Made by a program: the position numbers and the translations under genes. A stretch of DNA of 64,000 bases from Stigmatella aurantiaca (GTDB lineage Bacteria; Myxococcota; Myxococcia; Myxococcales; Myxococcaceae). Numbering within the stretch: the stretch's first letter is position 1; the number at the start of each line of letters is the position of its first letter. The stretch is taken from contig NZ_FOAP01000009.1 in NCBI RefSeq assembly GCF_900109545.1, forward strand, positions 62,001-126,000, read 5' to 3'. Below the pieces are notes generated by a model. It ran no database searches and was not told the origin of the DNA. It saw nothing but the letters and a program-made list of their open reading frames with translations. Positions 9,131-20,297 of the stretch are shown here, one piece after another.

Positions 9131-9872
9131 GGCCCCGGGCGCGCAGCACCTCTTCCACCCGGGCCACGTCCTCGGGCACGTCCACCGCCACCGTCCTGCC
9201 CTTCACCTGGCCGCAGCGGATGCGCAGGCCGTGCTCCAGCGCCCGGAGCTGCTCCAGCTTCTCGGCCTCTTCCAGCGGCGTGGGCGGCAGCGTGGCCAGC
9301 TCCAGCAGCGTCTCGTGCCGGTAGCCGTACAGGCCGATGTGGGCCCAGCGCTGCACGCTGCCCTCGTGGCCCGCCTCCCGGATGAAGGGCAGGGCGGCCC
9401 GGCTGAAGTAGAGCGCATCCCCGTTGCGCGCCAGCACCGCCTTCACCACGTGGGGGCTGGGCACCTCCGCCGCCTCCAGCGGGCGCACCAGCGTCCCCAT
9501 CCGCACCGACGGGTCCTCGAACAGCCCCGCCAGCACCTTCAGCGCTTCCGGGTCCAGCAGCGGCTCGTCCCCCTGGACGTTCACCCACACCTCCACACCT
9601 GAGCGGCCCCGTGCCACCTCGGCCACCCGGTCCGTGCCGGTGGGGCAGGTGGGGCTGGTCATCACCGCGGAGCCCCCGAAGCGGGCCACTTCCTCCTGGA
9701 TGCGGACGTCCTCGGTGGCCACCAGCACCTCGGAGAAGACCTGGGCCTCCTGACAGCGGCGCCACACGTGCTCCACCATGGTCTTGCCTGCGATCCGGGC
9801 AAGCGGTTTTCCGGGAAAGCGGGTGCTGGCGTAGCGGGCGGGGATGACGGCGGCGGTGCGGGGCAAGGGCAT
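9120..9872 (-). CDS. kdsB: 3-deoxy-manno-octulosonate cytidylyltransferase
   Basis: About 250 residues from MPLPRTAAVIPARY, matching the usual KdsB length. Family motifs are clear: VIPARYASTRFPGKPL (nucleotide binding), ATEDVRI, SGTDR-like PTGTDRVAEV, NVQGDEPLL (metal/CTP site) and HIGLYGYR. It activates Kdo with CTP for lipid A-core assembly in the cytoplasm. An upstream ATG at 9896 would add eight residues without family match, so the start at 9872 is preferred. The stop overlaps the end of the convergent lipoprotein gene by 11 bp, so the two 3' ends are complementary. Confidence 0.93.
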   Translation of the reverse strand: MPLPRTAAVIPARYASTRFPGKPLARIAGKTMVEHVWRRCQEAQVFSEVLVATEDVRIQEEVARFGGSAVMTSPTCPTGTDRVAEVARGRSGVEVWVNVQGDEPLLDPEALKVLAGLFEDPSVRMGTLVRPLEAAEVPSPHVVKAVLARNGDALYFSRAALPFIREAGHEGSVQRWAHIGLYGYRHETLLELATLPPTPLEEAEKLEQLRALEHGLRIRCGQVKGRTVAVDVPEDVARVEEVLRARGLSR

Positions 9873-9965
9873 GGCGTGCCCGTCTATCAGATTCACAACG
9901 CCTCCTGGGCGCGCCCGGGCCGCTTCCCCTGGCCATGGGACGAAGCGTGCCTAGCTTGCCGAGCC

Positions 9966-11093
9966 ATGAAGAAGGTTCTCCATATTGTCGGCGCGCGCCC
10001 CAACTTCATGAAGGTGGCGCCCATTCACAAGGCCATCGCCGCCCGTGGTCAGCTCTCGCAGGTGCTCGTCCACACCGGCCAGCACTACGACGTGAAGATG
10101 AGTGATGTGTTCTTCACGGACCTGGGCATGCCCGCTCCGGACATCCACCTGGGCATCGGCTCGGGCAGCCACGCGGAGCAGACCGCCCGCGTCATGCTGG
10201 AGCTGGAGAAGGTCTTCCTGAGCGAGAAGCCGGACCTCGTCTCCGTGGTGGGCGACGTGAACAGCACGCTGGCCGCCGCGCTGGTGGCCTCGAAGATGGG
10301 CATCCTCATCTCCCACGTCGAGGCGGGCCTGCGCAGCTTCGACAACCGCATGCCGGAGGAGATCAACCGCATCGTCACCGACCGGATCGCCGACCTGCTG
10401 CTCACGCCCTCGCCCGACGCGGACGTCAACCTCCAGAAGGAGGGCGCCGCCGCCTCGCGCATCCACTTCGTGGGCAACGTGATGATCGACTCGCTGCTGG
10501 CCTCCAAGGCCCGCGCCGACACGCTCCCCACGCTCAAGGACCTGGGGCTCACCCCGCAGGGCTACGCGGTGTGCACGCTGCACCGCGCCTCCAACGTGGA
10601 TGACGCGAAGATACTGGGCGGGCTGATCTCCGCGCTGGCCCATGTCTCCACGCGCCTGCCCATCATCTTCCCGGTGCACCCGCGCACGCGGAAGATGCTC
10701 GCGGACAAGGGGCTGGGCGGCCTGCTGGAGAAGGCCCCGGGGCTGCGCCTCGTGGAGCCCATGGGCTACCTGGAGTTCCTGGCGCTCACGTCCCAGGCGA
10801 AGCTCATCCTCACCGACTCGGGCGGCCTCCAGGAGGAGTCCACCGCCCTGGGCGTGCCGTGCCTCACCCTGCGCGAGAACACCGAGCGTCCCATCACCGT
10901 GGAGCAGGGCACCAACCTCGTGGTGGGCGTAGATCCGGAGCGCATCCGCGAGGCCGCCACGGCCATCCTCAACGGCCAGGGCAAGAAGGGCCGGGTGCCG
11001 GAGCTGTGGGACGGGCGCTCCGCCGAGCGCATCGCGGACCTGTACGCCCGGGTGCTCGGCGTGGACACGGGCGCCCTGCGCGCCTCCGCCTGA
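9966..11093 (+). CDS. wecB: UDP-N-acetylglucosamine 2-epimerase (non-hydrolysing)
   Basis: 375 residues starting MKKVLHIVGARPNFMKVAP, the conserved N-terminus of the WecB/MnaA family. Other motifs are VHTGQHYD, GDVNSTLA (family GDxxS), HVEAGLRSFD, MPEEINR, TLHRASNVDD and TDSGGLQEES. It interconverts UDP-GlcNAc and UDP-ManNAc for surface polysaccharide or O-antigen precursors. It diverges from kdsB across a 93-bp gap, and both serve envelope sugar synthesis. Confidence 0.93.
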   Translation: MKKVLHIVGARPNFMKVAPIHKAIAARGQLSQVLVHTGQHYDVKMSDVFFTDLGMPAPDIHLGIGSGSHAEQTARVMLELEKVFLSEKPDLVSVVGDVNSTLAAALVASKMGILISHVEAGLRSFDNRMPEEINRIVTDRIADLLLTPSPDADVNLQKEGAAASRIHFVGNVMIDSLLASKARADTLPTLKDLGLTPQGYAVCTLHRASNVDDAKILGGLISALAHVSTRLPIIFPVHPRTRKMLADKGLGGLLEKAPGLRLVEPMGYLEFLALTSQAKLILTDSGGLQEESTALGVPCLTLRENTERPITVEQGTNLVVGVDPERIREAATAILNGQGKKGRVPELWDGRSAERIADLYARVLGVDTGALRASA

Positions 11094-11115
11094 GGCGGAG
11101 GGGCTCCGGGAGGCC

Positions 11116-13167
11116 TCACGGGGGCGAGATGGGCAGGTGGATGGTGAACGTGGTGCCCTGGTTCACCGCGCTCTTCACGTCGATGCGCCCCTCGTGGCGG
11201 CTGATGATGTCGTAGCTGATGGACAGCCCCAGGCCGGTGCCCTGGCCGCGGGGCTTGGTGGTGAAGAAGGGCGTGAAGATGCGCGCGAGCGTGTCGGCCG
11301 ACATGCCCCGGCCCGTGTCGGAGATCTGCACCACCACCTCGTCCCCCTCCTGCCAGGTCCGCACACGGATTTCTCCCCGCGTCTCGATGGCGTGGGCGGC
11401 GTTGACCAGCAGGTTGGTGAAGACCTGGTTGAGCTGGGTGGGGTAGCAGGTGACCGGGGGCAGGGGCGCGAAGTCACGCTTCACCTCGCACTTGTACTTG
11501 AGCTCGCTCCACACCATGCGCAGGCTGGACTCGAGTTCCTCGTTGAGGTCCGCCCGCTGGGGCTTCGCGTCATCCGCGCGGGAGAAGGTGCGCAGGGACT
11601 GGATGATCTCCTTGATGCGCTGGGCCCCCACCAGGGACTCCTCGATCATCTCGGGCATGTCCTGGAGGAGGTACTCCAGGTCCTCGTGGCTCCACAGCTC
11701 GCGCAGGCGCGCGAACTGGCTGGAGAGCAGGGCCGCATCCGGCGCGTGCTCCCGGGAGAGCTCTTCCTGGAGCCGCAGCACCGGCATGAGGGTCGAGACG
11801 TACTGGCTCAGGGTGGAGAGGTTGCTGATGACGTAGCTGACGGGGTTGGTGACTTCGTGCGCCACGCCCGCGGCGAGCTGCCCCAGGGAGGCCAGCTTCT
11901 CGGCGCGGATGAGCTGGGTCTGGCGGTGCTCGGCGAGCTTGCGCTCGGTGACGTTGCGCACGATGGCCACGGCCTCGTCCGGGCCGCTGCGCACGAGGCG
12001 CGTCTCGTAGCTCTGCCGGCCCCGGGGCATGTCCATCTCGTACTCGTAGATGTCCAGCCCGCCCTCCCGGATGGCGTGCTCCAGGTGCGCCATCGTCAGG
12101 TCCATGATTTCCCGGGGCATCTGCAGGTCCCGGATGTTCCGGCCGAGGAAGTACTCCGCCGGGACGAGGGTCTCCTCCGGGGTGCTGCAGGAGAAGTCGA
12201 GGTAGGTGCCGTCGCTGCGCATGCGGAAGATGAGGTCCGGGAGCGCCCGGAGCAGCGCGCTCATGCGCTCCTCGCCCCGCTTGGTGGTGGTGATGTCCAC
12301 GTCGATGCCCATCACCCGCGTGGGCCGGCCGCGCTCGTCCGGGGAGCCCGCCCGGGCCCGGTTGAGGATGTGCGCCCAGGAGCCGTCCTTGCGCCGCGCG
12401 CGGTACTCGAACTCGATGAGCGGGGTGGCGGGGTTCACGGAGATCTCCGCGAAGAGCCGCTGGAGCCGGGACCGGTCGTCGGGATGGCACATCGACCACC
12501 AGGCGTTGGCCGTCGGCTCCACCTCGCTCTCGGCATAGCCGAGGATCTCCAGCAGGCGGCGGCTCATGTGCAGCTCGCGCGAGGGGATGTGCAGGCTCCA
12601 GACGCTCTGCTCCACGCCCAGCAGCATCCGCCGCAGTTCCGGATCCTCGGGCAGGGCCTGGTTCTTCCGGCGCGTGTCCCGCTCGCCCATCAGGAAGCTC
12701 TCGAGGGCGGCCCGCACGGGTTGCAGGAAGCAGGCAAGCCCGGCGTCGTAGCCCCCGGGGCGGTTGGCGATGCCCACCATGCCCACGGTGTCCGGCCCCA
12801 CGCGCAGGGGCAGCGCCAGGAACGTCTGGACGGGGGGAACCGCGTCGAGGACCGCGCCCGGGGTGCTCTGGCCCACGGTGGGCTCCCCCGTCACGAGCGC
12901 CGAGTCCAGCAGCTCCCTCACGGGAAGGGCTTCCTTCCAGGTGGGAGGATGGCTGACGAGGACCTGCACCCGCTGGGGCGCGGGCGCCGCGGGAAACACC
13001 TCGCCAATGAAGCCGTACTCACTGCCCGTCTGAGCCAGCAGGAGGCCCAGCAGCCCTTGGAGAAGCCGCTGTGAGTCGCGGCTCCGGGTGAAGTCCAGGT
13101 GGACGTCGAGGAGTGCTTGGATCAAGGACGGATGGGCCGGGGACTTCTCGTTCTCCTGAACACTCAC
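11116..13167 (-). CDS. GAF/PAS sensor histidine kinase
   Basis: About 683 residues if the GTG at 13167 is used (VSVQENEK). Longer frames run into the divergent pseudouridine synthase gene. The order is an N-terminal GAF domain ([10 protein letters not shown], residues 40-170), two PAS domains with PAC tails (about 190-440), then a dimerisation domain with H-box [14 protein letters not shown] and a HATPase domain with [24 protein letters not shown] and [11 protein letters not shown]. No membrane segments or receiver domain are seen, so it is a cytoplasmic sensor. The cognate regulator is not adjacent, as is usual in myxobacteria. The start is uncertain because GGGAG directly abuts the GTG. Confidence 0.85.
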   Translation of the reverse strand: MSVQENEKSPAHPSLIQALLDVHLDFTRSRDSQRLLQGLLGLLLAQTGSEYGFIGEVFPAAPAPQRVQVLVSHPPTWKEALPVRELLDSALVTGEPTVGQSTPGAVLDAVPPVQTFLALPLRVGPDTVGMVGIANRPGGYDAGLACFLQPVRAALESFLMGERDTRRKNQALPEDPELRRMLLGVEQSVWSLHIPSRELHMSRRLLEILGYAESEVEPTANAWWSMCHPDDRSRLQRLFAEISVNPATPLIEFEYRARRKDGSWAHILNRARAGSPDERGRPTRVMGIDVDITTTKRGEERMSALLRALPDLIFRMRSDGTYLDFSCSTPEETLVPAEYFLGRNIRDLQMPREIMDLTMAHLEHAIREGGLDIYEYEMDMPRGRQSYETRLVRSGPDEAVAIVRNVTERKLAEHRQTQLIRAEKLASLGQLAAGVAHEVTNPVSYVISNLSTLSQYVSTLMPVLRLQEELSREHAPDAALLSSQFARLRELWSHEDLEYLLQDMPEMIEESLVGAQRIKEIIQSLRTFSRADDAKPQRADLNEELESSLRMVWSELKYKCEVKRDFAPLPPVTCYPTQLNQVFTNLLVNAAHAIETRGEIRVRTWQEGDEVVVQISDTGRGMSADTLARIFTPFFTTKPRGQGTGLGLSISYDIISRHEGRIDVKSAVNQGTTFTIHLPISPP

Positions 13168-13297
13168 CTCCCTATCAAGCCACTCCTCGCCCGGCAGGGC
13201 CAGTTGCCCGAGAGGGCATCCCTGAGTGAGATTCAGGGTGGGGCAGTACCTCACGGAATTCCGAAATCCCCTGAATGAAACACGCCCCGCGGGACGC

Positions 13298-14332
13298 ATG
13301 AACGAGAAGAGCGCCGAAAGCCCCCTGGATTCTCCTCCCGCCTCCGGGCTCCCCGAGAGGTATGTCGAGATCGAATACACCGTCGAACCCAACTATGCAG
13401 GTTGGAGGCTGGACCGCTACCTGGGAGAGAAGCTCCGCCGCCTGTCGCACGCCCGGATCCAGCGCATCATCCAGCGGGGGCTCTTCTGTGAGCACCGGCT
13501 CAAGCCCTCCACGCTGGTGTATCCGGGGCTGACCTTCCGCATCCGCCGCAACATGAGCGCCGAGCCGGAGACCCCGACGGAGCTGCCCACCGTCTTCCAG
13601 GATGACTGGCTGCTGGTGCTCGACAAGCCCGCGGGGCTGCCCATCCACCCCACGGCGCGCTACCAGAAAGGCACCCTCGTCTCGTTGCTGCGGGAGCGCT
13701 TCGGAGAGCGCTTCGCCGAGCCGGCCCACCGGCTGGACCGGGAGACCAGTGGCCTGGTGGTCTGCGGGCGCACCACGGAGGCCTGCCGCGTGCTGGGCCG
13801 GCTCTTCCTCTCCCGCGATGTGCACAAGGAGTACCTCGCCGTGTGCGAGGGGCACCCGCCCGAGGACACCTTCACCGTGGATGCGCCCATCGCCGAGGGC
13901 ACGGAGCTCATCCGGATCGCCGTGCGCATCGACCGGACCGAGGGCAAGGAGAGCCGCACCCGGTTCCAGGTGCTCCAGCGCTTCGTCCGGGACGGGGCCC
14001 CGTTCGCCCTGCTGCGCTGCTACCCGGAGACGGGCCGCCAGCACCAGATCCGCATCCACCTGCACGAGGCGGGCTTTCCCCTGGTGGGCGACAAGATGTA
14101 CGGCCCGGATCCCGGCTACTTCGACCGCTTCAGCAAGCACGCGCTGGAGCCCGAGGCCTGGGCGCGCTTGCGGTTGCCCCGCCACGCGCTCCATGCCGCC
14201 CACATCGCCTTTCCGCACCCGGGAACCCGGCAGCCGGTGTCGTTCGACTCACCGCTGCCGGCGGACCTCGTGGACTTCATGGCCGGCAAGCCGCTGGCGC
14301 CGGGCCCGGAGGACGCCGCGAGCGCGGCGTGA
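13298..14332 (+). CDS. RluA-family 23S rRNA/tRNA pseudouridine synthase
   Basis: 344 residues. The N-terminus has an S4-like RNA-binding domain (WRLDRYLGEKLRRLSHARIQ). The catalytic domain carries AHRLDRETSGLVV with the catalytic Asp, and the TGRQHQIRIHL motif typical of the RluA family. It isomerises uridine to pseudouridine in structured RNA; the target (RluA, C or D type) cannot be told from this sequence. The ATG at 13298 was preferred over an earlier in-frame start at 13226 because homology begins near residue 20. Confidence 0.9.
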   Translation: MNEKSAESPLDSPPASGLPERYVEIEYTVEPNYAGWRLDRYLGEKLRRLSHARIQRIIQRGLFCEHRLKPSTLVYPGLTFRIRRNMSAEPETPTELPTVFQDDWLLVLDKPAGLPIHPTARYQKGTLVSLLRERFGERFAEPAHRLDRETSGLVVCGRTTEACRVLGRLFLSRDVHKEYLAVCEGHPPEDTFTVDAPIAEGTELIRIAVRIDRTEGKESRTRFQVLQRFVRDGAPFALLRCYPETGRQHQIRIHLHEAGFPLVGDKMYGPDPGYFDRFSKHALEPEAWARLRLPRHALHAAHIAFPHPGTRQPVSFDSPLPADLVDFMAGKPLAPGPEDAASAA

Positions 14333-14337
14333 GGGGC

Positions 14338-15786
14338 TCAGGCCAGGAGCTGCTTGCCCGGCAGCTCTTCCGGTGTGGAGAGCAGGGTGATGCCGGGGTT
14401 GGTGTGCTGCGCGGAGGCCTCGGCCGCGGCCACCTGGGCGGTCAGGTCTCCGGTGAGGTACTTGCCCGAGAAGCACGCGGTGCAGAAGGTGTTGCGCTCC
14501 CGGTCCCCGACCGCCGCCCCCAGCCCTTCCTGGGAGAGGTAGCCCAGCGAGTCCGCCGTCACGTAGCGGGCGATCTCCTCCGTGGTGTGGCTGGAGGCGA
14601 TGAGCTCCTGCCGGCTCGGCGTGTCGATGCCGTAGTAGCAGGGCCACGCCGTCGGCGGAGACGAGATGCGCAGGTGGACCTCCACCGCGCCGGCCGCCTT
14701 CAGCATCTTGACGATCTTCCGGCTCGTGGTGCCGCGCACGATGGAGTCATCCACCACCACCACGCGCTTGCCCTTGAGCACCTGGCGCACCGCGGACAGC
14801 TTCAGCTTCACGCCGAAGTGGCGGATGGACTGCTGGGGCTCGATGAACGTGCGCCCCACGTAGTGGCTGCGGATGAGCCCCACGTCATAGGGAATCCCGC
14901 TCACCTGCGAGAAGCCGATCGCCGCCGGCACGCCGGAGTCCGGCACCGCGATGACCAGGTCCGCCCCCGCCGCGGGCTGCTCGCGCGCCAGTTGCCGTCC
15001 CAGCTCCTTGCGCGCCTCGTACACGCTCATGCCGAACAGCACCGAGTCCGGCTTGGCGAAGTACACCTGCTCGAAGATGCAGCGGCCCAGCCGCGTGGGC
15101 GCGAAGGGCTGGCTGGTGCGCAGGCCCTGCTCGTCGATGACGACCATCTCCCCGGCCTCGATCTCCCGGATGAACTCCGCCTCGATGAGATCCAACGCCG
15201 TCGTCTCGCTGGCCAGCACGTAGCTGTTGCGCAGCCGCCCCAGCACCAGGGGCCGGAAGCCGTACGGATCCCTCACCGCCACGAGCTGGTTCTGGGTGAG
15301 GAACAGCAGGCTGAAGGCCCCCTTCACCTTGCTCAGCGCCTCCGTCACCTTCTTCTCGAAGGTGGGCTGCCGCGAGCGGGCGATGAGGTGGATGACAATC
15401 TCCGTGTCCGCGTCCGACTGGAAGATGGCGCCCTCGGCCACGAGCTGCTGGCGAAGCTCGTGCGCGTTCACCAGGTTGCCGTTGTGGGCGACAGACATCT
15501 GCCCGTCCGCGTACTCCACGCACAGGGGCTGCGCGTTCTTCAGCTGGCTGCCGCCCGCGGTGGAGTAGCGCACGTGGCCGATGGCCGCGCTGCCCACGAG
15601 CTTCTCCAGGGTGGGCGCGGTGAAGATGTCCGCCACCAGCCCCATCTCGCGGTGGAAGCGCAGCTTGTCCCCGTCCGAGGAGACGATGCCCGCCGACTCC
15701 TGCCCGCGGTGCTGCAGCGCATGCAGGCCCAAGTAGGCCAGGTTGGAGGCCTCAGGATGACCGATGATTCCGAAGATGCCGCACAT
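14338..15786 (-). CDS. purF: Amidophosphoribosyltransferase
   Basis: 482 residues, beginning [10 protein letters not shown], where Cys2 is the nucleophile of the N-terminal glutaminase after Met removal. HRGQESAG and the AHNGNLVN motif belong to the same domain. The PRPP-binding loop reads [14 protein letters not shown] in the C-terminal phosphoribosyltransferase domain. The [13 protein letters not shown] region near the end fits the Fe-S-type PurF. It catalyses the first step of de novo purine synthesis. The next gene downstream on the other strand ends only 5 bp from its stop, so the two are convergent. Confidence 0.95.
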   Translation of the reverse strand: MCGIFGIIGHPEASNLAYLGLHALQHRGQESAGIVSSDGDKLRFHREMGLVADIFTAPTLEKLVGSAAIGHVRYSTAGGSQLKNAQPLCVEYADGQMSVAHNGNLVNAHELRQQLVAEGAIFQSDADTEIVIHLIARSRQPTFEKKVTEALSKVKGAFSLLFLTQNQLVAVRDPYGFRPLVLGRLRNSYVLASETTALDLIEAEFIREIEAGEMVVIDEQGLRTSQPFAPTRLGRCIFEQVYFAKPDSVLFGMSVYEARKELGRQLAREQPAAGADLVIAVPDSGVPAAIGFSQVSGIPYDVGLIRSHYVGRTFIEPQQSIRHFGVKLKLSAVRQVLKGKRVVVVDDSIVRGTTSRKIVKMLKAAGAVEVHLRISSPPTAWPCYYGIDTPSRQELIASSHTTEEIARYVTADSLGYLSQEGLGAAVGDRERNTFCTACFSGKYLTGDLTAQVAAAEASAQHTNPGITLLSTPEELPGKQLLA

Positions 15787-15968
15787 GGAACGGGCCTTAC
15801 CCCTTTTTGAGCACTCAGAGGAATCACGAACGCACGCCACGTTTCCAGGTATTCCACCCGGCGCCAAAGCCGGCCTCTGTGGGCAGGCGGTCAGACAGCC
15901 GGGCCCGTGTCGATTCCCGTGACGGGCGGCCCCCGTTGGGGTGGGGGAGGGGTTAGTCTGGCCTGCCC

Positions 15969-17279
15969 ATGGCGACGCGACGCCAGCTTTTACGCTCCTT
16001 TCTTCCCTTCATTGTTTTGACCGTGGGCGCGGCCTACGCCCTGGCCTCCTGGAATTGGTGCGGGCGCTGGGAGGAGCGCGCCCCGGTGTTGCGGGAGCAG
16101 TTCCAGGGCGAGGGCCCCCTGCGGGCAGGGGCCGCGAAGGTGCCCCTCCATCCCCCCTTCCCCGTGGTGGTGGCCGGCTATCCACCGCCCCGCCCGGAGG
16201 CGGCGCAGGCCAACCCGCCGGTTCATGCCCGCGCGCTCGTGCTGCAGGCGGGCGAGGCCCGGGTGGGGCTCGTCTCGCTGGAGCTGATGTCGGTGACGGA
16301 GCCCCTGGTGCGGCAGATTCGCGAGCGCGCCGCGGACCTGGGCCTGGGCGCCGTGCTGGTGTTCGCCACCCACACCCATTCGTCCTTTGGCGGGTATGAC
16401 ACGCGCATGGTGGCCCAGCTCGTGGGGACCGGGCGCTACCGGGAGGCCGCCGTGAACGCGGTGGTCTCCGCCGCCAGCGATGCGCTGCACAAGGCCGCCG
16501 GCTCCCTGGCGGAGGTGACGCTGGCGCTGGGAGAGGCGCGCGAGCCGGACTTCGTCTACTCGCGCTCGGCGGGCGAGCCCCCGGACGGGGCGTTGACCCG
16601 CGTGGTGCTCCAGGGGGCGGTGGGCCCCGTCGCCGAGCTGCTCATCTTCGCCGCGCACCCCACGATGGTGGGCCGGCAGCGCGCCTATGTGGATCCGGAC
16701 TACCCCGGCCGGTTGAGCGAGCTGCGGGAGGCACAGGGCGGGGTGACGCTCTTCCTCCAGGGCGCCGGGGGCAATGCCTCGGTGGCGTTCAAGGCGGGCA
16801 AGGGCGAGGAGCGGGCCGCGGCCTTTGCCCAGGCCCTGTCCGGGTTGGTGGACCGGGCCTCGCCCGTGGCCGTTCCCGGCACGGTGCGGCTGGCGCTGGC
16901 GCGCACGGAGGTGGCGCTGCCGCGGCCGGATGCCTCGCGGCTGGTGCCCCGGCTGACCCGGGCCGCCGGGGACAACTTCCTGTGCCAGTCGGCCGCGCAC
17001 GTGGCCGAGGTGAGCGCGCTCGCGCTGGGGCCGCTGCAGCTGCTCACCCTTCCCGGAGAGCCCTCGGTGGGCGCGGGCCAGGTGCTGCGCCAGCGAACGG
17101 GGGCCTCCCGCGTGCTGGGGCTGTCAGCGGACTACCTGGGCTACGTGGAGATTCCGTCGCTGGTGGCGCAGCCCGCGGGGGAGGCGCGGCGCCAGTACTA
17201 TGGCCCCACGTTGCTCGACCGGCTGGGGGCCGCGGCGCAGGTGGCCGCCGAGTCCGCGGGGTTCACCCGCGGGCCCTGA
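15969..17279 (+). CDS. Neutral/alkaline ceramidase-like protein, membrane-anchored
   Basis: 436 residues. Residues 9-28 form one hydrophobic segment that could be a signal anchor. The rest resembles the N-terminal domain of neutral non-lysosomal ceramidases: [13 protein letters not shown] carries the His pair used for zinc, and [11 protein letters not shown] matches the conserved Gly/Asn-rich loop. At about 410 mature residues it is shorter than full-length bacterial ceramidases (about 640), because the C-terminal Ig-like domain is absent. It may hydrolyse ceramide or another N-acylated lipid in the periplasm. A DES1-like sphingolipid desaturase is encoded at 54.2 kb. Confidence 0.75.
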   Translation: MATRRQLLRSFLPFIVLTVGAAYALASWNWCGRWEERAPVLREQFQGEGPLRAGAAKVPLHPPFPVVVAGYPPPRPEAAQANPPVHARALVLQAGEARVGLVSLELMSVTEPLVRQIRERAADLGLGAVLVFATHTHSSFGGYDTRMVAQLVGTGRYREAAVNAVVSAASDALHKAAGSLAEVTLALGEAREPDFVYSRSAGEPPDGALTRVVLQGAVGPVAELLIFAAHPTMVGRQRAYVDPDYPGRLSELREAQGGVTLFLQGAGGNASVAFKAGKGEERAAAFAQALSGLVDRASPVAVPGTVRLALARTEVALPRPDASRLVPRLTRAAGDNFLCQSAAHVAEVSALALGPLQLLTLPGEPSVGAGQVLRQRTGASRVLGLSADYLGYVEIPSLVAQPAGEARRQYYGPTLLDRLGAAAQVAAESAGFTRGP

Positions 17280-17285
17280 CGCGCC

Positions 17286-17576
17286 TCACAGCTTCTCGTA
17301 CTTCGAGTCCTCTTTGCGCTTCTTGAAGAGCAGCACGGTGCGCCCCAGGAGCTGGACGAGCTCGGAGCCGGTGCCCTCCGCCAGGCTCGTGGCGGCCTCC
17401 TGGCGCGTGCCCGGGCCCTCGTTGATCTTGACCTTGATGAGCTCGTGGTCGTTCAGCGCCTCGGTGATGGCGCCCAGGATGCCCTCGGTGACGCCGGATT
17501 GTCCCACGATGACCACCGGCTCCAGGTGGTGTCCTTCGGCGCGCAGGGCGCGGCGTTGCTTCCCAGTGAGCGGCAC
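17286..17576 (-). CDS. yhbY: YhbY-type CRS1/CRM RNA-binding protein
   Basis: 96 residues, the normal size for YhbY. MPLTGKQRRALRAEGHHLEP and VVIVGQSGVTEG match the family start and the GxxG-like RNA-binding loop; LIKVKINEGPG and LLGRTVLLFKK follow. The family binds the pre-50S ribosome. It lies 57 bp downstream of the J-domain gene on the same strand and may share its transcript. Its stop faces the ceramidase-like gene with a 6-bp gap. Confidence 0.92.
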   Translation of the reverse strand: MPLTGKQRRALRAEGHHLEPVVIVGQSGVTEGILGAITEALNDHELIKVKINEGPGTRQEAATSLAEGTGSELVQLLGRTVLLFKKRKEDSKYEKL

Positions 17577-17633
17577 GGTTTCTCCTCGAAATAGCAGGGG
17601 GGCCTTCAGGGCTCCCCGGGCGGGAGGCGCACC

Positions 17634-20225
17634 CTACTTCTTCTGGGCCGCCATGCGGACCTCTCGCTGCGCGTCGATGTGGTCTGGCTGAAGCTCCACG
17701 GTCCGTTTGAAGTGCTTCAGGGCCCCGGAGGCATCTCCCAGGGTCTTCGCCACGACGCCCAGGAAGTAGTGCGCCGGGGCGCAGCGCTCGTTCTGTTTGA
17801 TGGCCCCCTGAAGTTCCCGGAATATCTCGGGTTGGATGGCCTTCTTGTCCGGGGCGGCGCAGAAGCGGGCATAGGCGCGCCAGGCGTGGAACTCGGCTTC
17901 CGCCGCGTTGAGCTGGATGGCCTCGTCGAAGATGGCCACCGCCTCGGCGTACTTGCGGGACTTCACGAAGATGCACCCTTTGCGGAAGCGCTCCTCGGCC
18001 TGGAGGATGGCCACCACGTCCACCTCCTCCTTCCCGGCGTCCCCGGCCTTGAGCTCCTCCAGATACTGCTGGCGGGCCTTGTCATCCGTGAGCGTGCGGT
18101 AGGCGTCCCCGATGTAGCCGAACACCTCGGCCTTGAGCTTCTCCAGCTCCGGAGGCGCCCCGGGCGGCAGCGTGTCCGGGTGGTACAGCCGGGCGAGCTT
18201 GATGTAGGCGATCTTCGCCGCGCCGGCGTCGGCTTGCTCGGTGAGGCCCAGCCGCTCGAAGAAGTTTTGCGCCTTCATGGCCGGGGCCAGCTGCCGGAGC
18301 TGGGCGAGCTCATCGGTCCCTGAGGGATTTGCCGCGGGGGCGGCGGACGCGCTCGGCGGTGCTGTGGCGGCCGGGGCGGCGGGGGCCATCGGGGCGGCAG
18401 GAGCGGCGGGTTTGAGCACTGGCGCGGCGGGCTTTCCAGGCACGGCAGGCCCTGGGGCGGCGGGAGCGGCGGGCCTCGGGGCGGCGGCAGCCGGGCTGGG
18501 CGCGGCGGGCCGAGGGGCGGTGGCGGCAGGAGCGGCTGTAGGGTGGGAGCCCGTGGGTCGGGCCGCAGCGGCAGGAGCTGCGGCCGGGGCGGGAGCCGCC
18601 GGATGGGAGCCCGTGGGCCGGGCCGCAGTGGCCGGGGCAGGAGCCGCCGGATGGGAGCCCGTGGGCCGGGGTGCGGCGGCCGAAGCTGCGGGCGCCGCCG
18701 CCGGTGCAGGCGCGGCCGGGTGGGAGCCCGTAGGCCTCGGCGCCGCAGCCGAGGCGGGAGCGGCCGCCGGGTGGGAGCCCGTGGGTCGGGCCGCCGCCGC
18801 CGGTGCAGGTGCGGCCGGGTGAGAGCCCGTGGGCCGGGCCGCAGCGGCCGGTGCAGGGGCCGCCGGGTGGGAGCCCGTGGGCCGGGCCGCAGCCGCAGGG
18901 GCCGCAGCGGCCGGGGGCGGTCCAGCGGGCCGGGGGGCAGCGGCTGGGGCGGCAGCGGCGGGGTGGGAACCCGTGGGCCGGGGCGCCGCGGCCGGAGCCG
19001 GGTTCGCGGCGGCGGGCGAGGCCGGGGCCGCAGCGGCCGGGGCCGCAGCGGCCGGGGCCGCCGTGGCTCCCGGCCGAGGGGCCGTGGCGGAGGGCGGCAC
19101 GCGCGGCGCGGGGGCCGCGAAGGAGACCGCGTCCAGCCCCTTCAGGAGGAACGCGAGCCGAAGGATGTGGTCCGCGTCCTGCGGAAAGTCCGTGAGCAGC
19201 TGCGCGAGCGAGCGGACCCCATCAATGGTGGCGAGGACGCGCACCTCGTGCGGCGTGAGGCGAAGGTCGCCAGCGGCCACCATCCCCACGGACTTCATGA
19301 TGGGCAGGTTCAAGGCCGGCTGAAGCCGCCGCTTGAGCTCCACCGAGGGGATGCGGCGGACCTGGTCGCTCAGCACCGCCCAGCGGTTCCCCAGCGGCAT
19401 GGCCTGGGAGGCGGGCAGGTCCTTGGTCACATAGGTGAAGGTGCCCGACTCCGTGCTCAATCCCTTGTGGAGGATGGACAGGGCGCGCTGGGACAGCTGG
19501 GTGAAGGCGGTCGCGGGCTGGAGCAGGCCCAGGCTGAAGAGGGCGACGAGCAGGTCTCCCCCGAAGCGGGGGCGGGCGGCCTCGGCCTGTTGAATCTGCT
19601 CGGCGGACAGCAGCCGGGCCTGGACGAGCACCGTGCCCAGCGCATCCTCGGCGTGCGAGGAGTCCACGAACTCGGGGTTGCCCTTGCGGAAGTGGATCTG
19701 CAGGGTGCGATCGGCGAGCCCCAGCGTGAGCAGTCCCGTGAGTCCCCCGGCGGCGATCCGGCCGTAGAGGGAGATGGGGGACAGCTGCTCCAGCGTGCCC
19801 TGCGCGGGAGGCGCCTCGGGTACGGACAGGGGCGTCAGGGGAACGCCGCCCACCGCGGGAATCCCCGTGCTGGAGGCGGCACCGGGCGTGGCCACCGGAG
19901 CCGCGGGGGCACCGGGGGGACCCGCGGGCGTCAGCACGGGAGCGCTCGAGGCCCGGGCCGGAGCCGGGGCCGCGCTGGGGGCCGGAGCCGCCGGTGCGGC
20001 CGTGGCCGGGGTCACCACGTCCCCCCACAGCTCGCGGGGGAAGGCGTCCCGGATGTGCGGAAAGCGTCCCGGGAAGGCGAAGTGAATCCCATCCTCGGAC
20101 ACTTGCAGCCGTCCCTGGATGGCGCCGTTGTCGATGAGCAACTCGATCGTCGGCAGGGCCAGGGGGCCCCAGATCATGCCCTTGTCGTTGCGGACGAAGT
20201 ACTGCCGGACTTCTCCCTCCGCCAT
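17634..20225 (-). CDS. DUF4388 / J-domain / TPR protein with a long Pro-Ala repeat linker
   Basis: 863 residues from the ATG at 20225, preceded by GGAGAG. The N-terminus ([20 protein letters not shown]) resembles a GYF_2-type motif. Residues about 150-370 form a DUF4388 (PATAN-like) region beginning [20 protein letters not shown]. Residues about 390-640 are a low-complexity linker with eight copies of [13 protein letters not shown] units. A J domain follows ([11 protein letters not shown] ... LYHPDT) with the HPD motif intact, then TPR repeats to the end. DUF4388 proteins take part in protein scaffolding and signalling in myxobacteria; a J domain implies recruitment of a DnaK-type chaperone. 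The exact role is unknown. Confidence 0.8.
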   Translation of the reverse strand: MAEGEVRQYFVRNDKGMIWGPLALPTIELLIDNGAIQGRLQVSEDGIHFAFPGRFPHIRDAFPRELWGDVVTPATAAPAAPAPSAAPAPARASSAPVLTPAGPPGAPAAPVATPGAASSTGIPAVGGVPLTPLSVPEAPPAQGTLEQLSPISLYGRIAAGGLTGLLTLGLADRTLQIHFRKGNPEFVDSSHAEDALGTVLVQARLLSAEQIQQAEAARPRFGGDLLVALFSLGLLQPATAFTQLSQRALSILHKGLSTESGTFTYVTKDLPASQAMPLGNRWAVLSDQVRRIPSVELKRRLQPALNLPIMKSVGMVAAGDLRLTPHEVRVLATIDGVRSLAQLLTDFPQDADHILRLAFLLKGLDAVSFAAPAPRVPPSATAPRPGATAAPAAAAPAAAAPASPAAANPAPAAAPRPTGSHPAAAAPAAAPRPAGPPPAAAAPAAAARPTGSHPAAPAPAAAARPTGSHPAAPAPAAAARPTGSHPAAAPASAAAPRPTGSHPAAPAPAAAPAASAAAPRPTGSHPAAPAPATAARPTGSHPAAPAPAAAPAAAARPTGSHPTAAPAATAPRPAAPSPAAAAPRPAAPAAPGPAVPGKPAAPVLKPAAPAAPMAPAAPAATAPPSASAAPAANPSGTDELAQLRQLAPAMKAQNFFERLGLTEQADAGAAKIAYIKLARLYHPDTLPPGAPPELEKLKAEVFGYIGDAYRTLTDDKARQQYLEELKAGDAGKEEVDVVAILQAEERFRKGCIFVKSRKYAEAVAIFDEAIQLNAAEAEFHAWRAYARFCAAPDKKAIQPEIFRELQGAIKQNERCAPAHYFLGVVAKTLGDASGALKHFKRTVELQPDHIDAQREVRMAAQKK
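18540..18990 (-). repeat. In-frame degenerate tandem repeat encoding [15 protein letters not shown] units
   Basis: Eight copies of a 48-69 bp unit within the J-domain/DUF4388 gene; GTGGGAGCCCGT recurs on the plus strand at each unit. Each unit encodes RPTGSHP followed by an Ala/Pro run of variable length. Such repeats expand and contract easily, so linker length may differ between strains. Confidence 0.85.
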
Positions 20226-20297
20226 GCGCGTGCTCTCTCCTTGAGAGAACACCCTACCGCCAACCCCGGGATGCGCCAAACAAGGTGACGGCCCAGC

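Noticed and set aside
18540..18990. CRISPR-like array
   Set aside because: The regular repeats are in-frame Pro/Ala linker codons of a J-domain protein, with no unique spacers. No CRISPR array or cas gene was seen anywhere in the window.
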